A stretch of DNA of 29,184 nt. Source: Actinomycetota bacterium (GTDB taxonomy: Bacteria; Actinomycetota; Thermoleophilia; Gaiellales; Gaiellaceae). The position numbers and the translations under genes were made by a program. Positions 28,307 to 29,184 of this stretch are shown here, piece by piece. The first letter of the stretch is position 1, and every line of letters begins with the position of its first letter. The notes under the pieces were generated by a model that ran no database searches, was not told the DNA's origin, and saw only the letters and a program-made list of their open reading frames with translations. The DNA lies in the NCBI GenBank assembly GCA_013812265.1, contig JACCTQ010000278.1, forward strand, positions 1 to 29,184, written 5' to 3'.

Positions 28307-28990
28307 CCGTCCGGCCAGCGCCTGAACGCCGAGCGTCTCCGTCGCGTAGTGGCCGCCCGCGACGAAGTGGATCCCGAGCTCCCGGGCGATATGCAGCGTG
28401 GGCTCCTCGGCTTCACCGGTGAGGAAAAGGTCATAGCCCTCCTCCGCAGCCTCGACCACGTAGCGACCCGCGCCTCCGGTGACCACGGCGACCCGCTCGA
28501 CAACCTCGGGGCCGTACGGGAAGACGAGGGGCTCTCGTCCAAGCCGATCGGACACCAGCCCGGTAAACGTTTCAAGCGATGCGGGTTCGATGCACCCACC
28601 GAAGCCGATCTTCGCGAACGGACTCTCGTTCCGGACACCGAGCGTCTGGCAAAGCAGCGCGTTGTTTCCGATCTCCGGGTGGGCGTCGAGCGCCAGGTGG
28701 TAGGCGGCGAGCGTCATGCCCGCGGCGAAGAGAGCCTCGAGCCTCCGACGCAGGCGGGTGTCGATCGTCCGGGGATCGCTGTTCCAGAGCAAACCGTGGT
28801 GTACAAGGAGAAGCTGGGCCCCCGAAGCTGCCGCGCGCTCGAACAGCTCCCGCGAAGCGGAGACGCCGCACGCGATCCGTGTGACGGACGGCGAGCCCGC
28901 AACCTGCATCCCCATCGGCCCGTAGTCGGGGAAAGAGTCCAGATCGAGTAGCTCGGCCGCATGCGCCAGTATCTCGTCGCGGTGGGCCAT
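28250..28990 (-). CDS. NIF3/YbgI-family dinuclear metal-centre protein
   Basis: This conserved family forms hexameric toroids with a two-metal site; a GTP cyclohydrolase I type 2 label is often attached without proof. The product (246 residues) has LLVHHGLLWNSD with the metal-binding histidines, LAAYHLALDAHPEIGNN, LFLTGEAEEPTLH and the VAGGHYATETLGVQAL histidine/glutamate motif. ATG 28990 is preferred over 28999 because TACAAT (28998-29003, minus strand) is seven bases upstream and contains the earlier ATG. It is convergent with the hydrolase. Confidence 0.92.
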   Translation of the reverse strand: MAHRDEILAHAAELLDLDSFPDYGPMGMQVAGSPSVTRIACGVSASRELFERAAASGAQLLLVHHGLLWNSDPRTIDTRLRRRLEALFAAGMTLAAYHLALDAHPEIGNNALLCQTLGVRNESPFAKIGFGGCIEPASLETFTGLVSDRLGREPLVFPYGPEVVERVAVVTGGAGRYVVEAAEEGYDLFLTGEAEEPTLHIARELGIHFVAGGHYATETLGVQALAGRLAKRFGVPWEFIDLPNPV

Positions 28991-28997
28991 GAAGGCC

Positions 28998-29003
28998 ATT
29001 GTA
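28998..29003 (-). promoter_or_regulatory. -10 box of a leaderless promoter for the NIF3 gene
   Basis: TACAAT on the minus strand, seven bases before ATG 28990. A weak TTAGCG lies 16 bases upstream. It overlaps the -35 of the divergent tRNA promoter. Confidence 0.5.
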
Positions 29004-29028
29004 GGAACCGGCGCTCACTCGCTAAGCT
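28999..29028 (+). promoter_or_regulatory. Promoter of tRNA-Pro
   Basis: TTGTAG (28999-29004), 18 bases, TAAGCT (29023-29028), with the tRNA 5' end eight bases further. The -35 box lies on the same bases as the NIF3 -10. Confidence 0.5.
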
Positions 29029-29036
29029 GTGGCAGT

Positions 29037-29110
29037 CGGGGTGTGGCGCAGCCTGGTAGCGCGCTCCGTTCGGGTCGGAGAGGCCCCCAGTTCAAATCTG
29101 GGCACCCCGA
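29037..29110 (+). tRNA. tRNA-Pro(CGG)
   Basis: A 74-base cloverleaf without encoded CCA. Acceptor CGGGGTG (29037-29043) pairs with CACCCCG (29103-29109), discriminator A. The D-loop has GCAGCCTGGTAGCGC. The anticodon stem CTCCG/CGGAG encloses TTCGGGT, giving anticodon CGG. The T-arm is CCCAG-TTCAAAT-CTGGG. All arms pair fully. Confidence 0.96.
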
Positions 29111-29114
29111 TAAG

Positions 29115-29184
29115 CGTGGGGGAAACCATGTTTCCCCCACGGACCCCCTTCTTCTTGTCCCGCCGGCACTCGCCTCTGTGAGGC
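29115..29184 (+). repeat. Dispersed hairpin repeat, copy 3 (cut by the window end)
   Basis: It begins four bases after tRNA-Pro. Stem 1 is perfect: CGTGGGGGAAAC (29115-29126), CAT, GTTTCCCCCACG (29130-29141). Then CCCCCTTCTTCTTG and, at the window end, CTGTGAGGC. The outer stem pairs differ from copies 1 and 2 in a compensating way. Confidence 0.85.

Overview
This window is a chromosomal segment of a high-GC bacterium, most likely a deep-branching actinobacterium of the Thermoleophilia/Gaiellales kind. That placement is an inference from gene order, zinc-type S14 and S4, a short-LID adenylate kinase, a FadD15-like acyl-CoA synthetase, a bacterial Ku, and several apparently leaderless genes with TANNNT boxes 7-11 bases before the start codon. 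No sequence search was run.

The first 17.3 kb is the S10-spc-alpha ribosomal superoperon, all on the + strand: L3, L4, L23, L2, S19, L22, S3, L16, L29, S17, L14, L24, L5, S14, S8, L6, L18, S5, L30, L15, SecY, Adk, Map, IF-1 (damaged), L36, S13, S11, S4, RpoA, L17, TruA. Most junctions overlap by 1-4 bases (ATGA, GTGA, TTGA, CTGA, TGATG, TAATG), so translation is probably coupled. Where genes do not overlap, the spacers are unusual. They hold perfect short-loop hairpins, repeated modules shared between non-adjacent spacers, and tiny ORFs that begin at the upstream stop and end at or beside the downstream start. IF-1 keeps its first few residues and its C-terminal strand but has lost about half of its OB fold in frame. 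L30 appears to start with CTG.

From 17.3 to 19.5 kb there is a truncated HAD-hydrolase remnant with an apparently intact leaderless promoter box, running into ligA. From 19.45 to 25.2 kb come mixed-strand genes: a D-Ala-D-Ala carboxypeptidase (-), a small coiled-coil protein (+), an orphan NarL-type response regulator (-), a secreted coiled-coil/NlpC-P60 peptidoglycan hydrolase (+) whose signal peptide lacks a standard start codon, and a long-chain acyl-CoA synthetase (-). From 25.4 to 29.2 kb come Ku (+), a 159-bp MITE-like element whose 6-bp target duplication contains the Ku stop codon, a GNAT acetyltransferase (+), a 56-residue HTH-like protein (-) behind a leader terminator, an alpha/beta hydrolase (+), a NIF3-family protein (-) and tRNA-Pro(CGG).

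A dispersed repeat of about 104 bp occurs three times (23.2 kb, 25.3 kb inverted, 29.1 kb cut by the window end) with compensatory changes in its stems. No CRISPR array, phage, or complete insertion sequence was seen, and no gene-free stretch exceeds about 300 bases.
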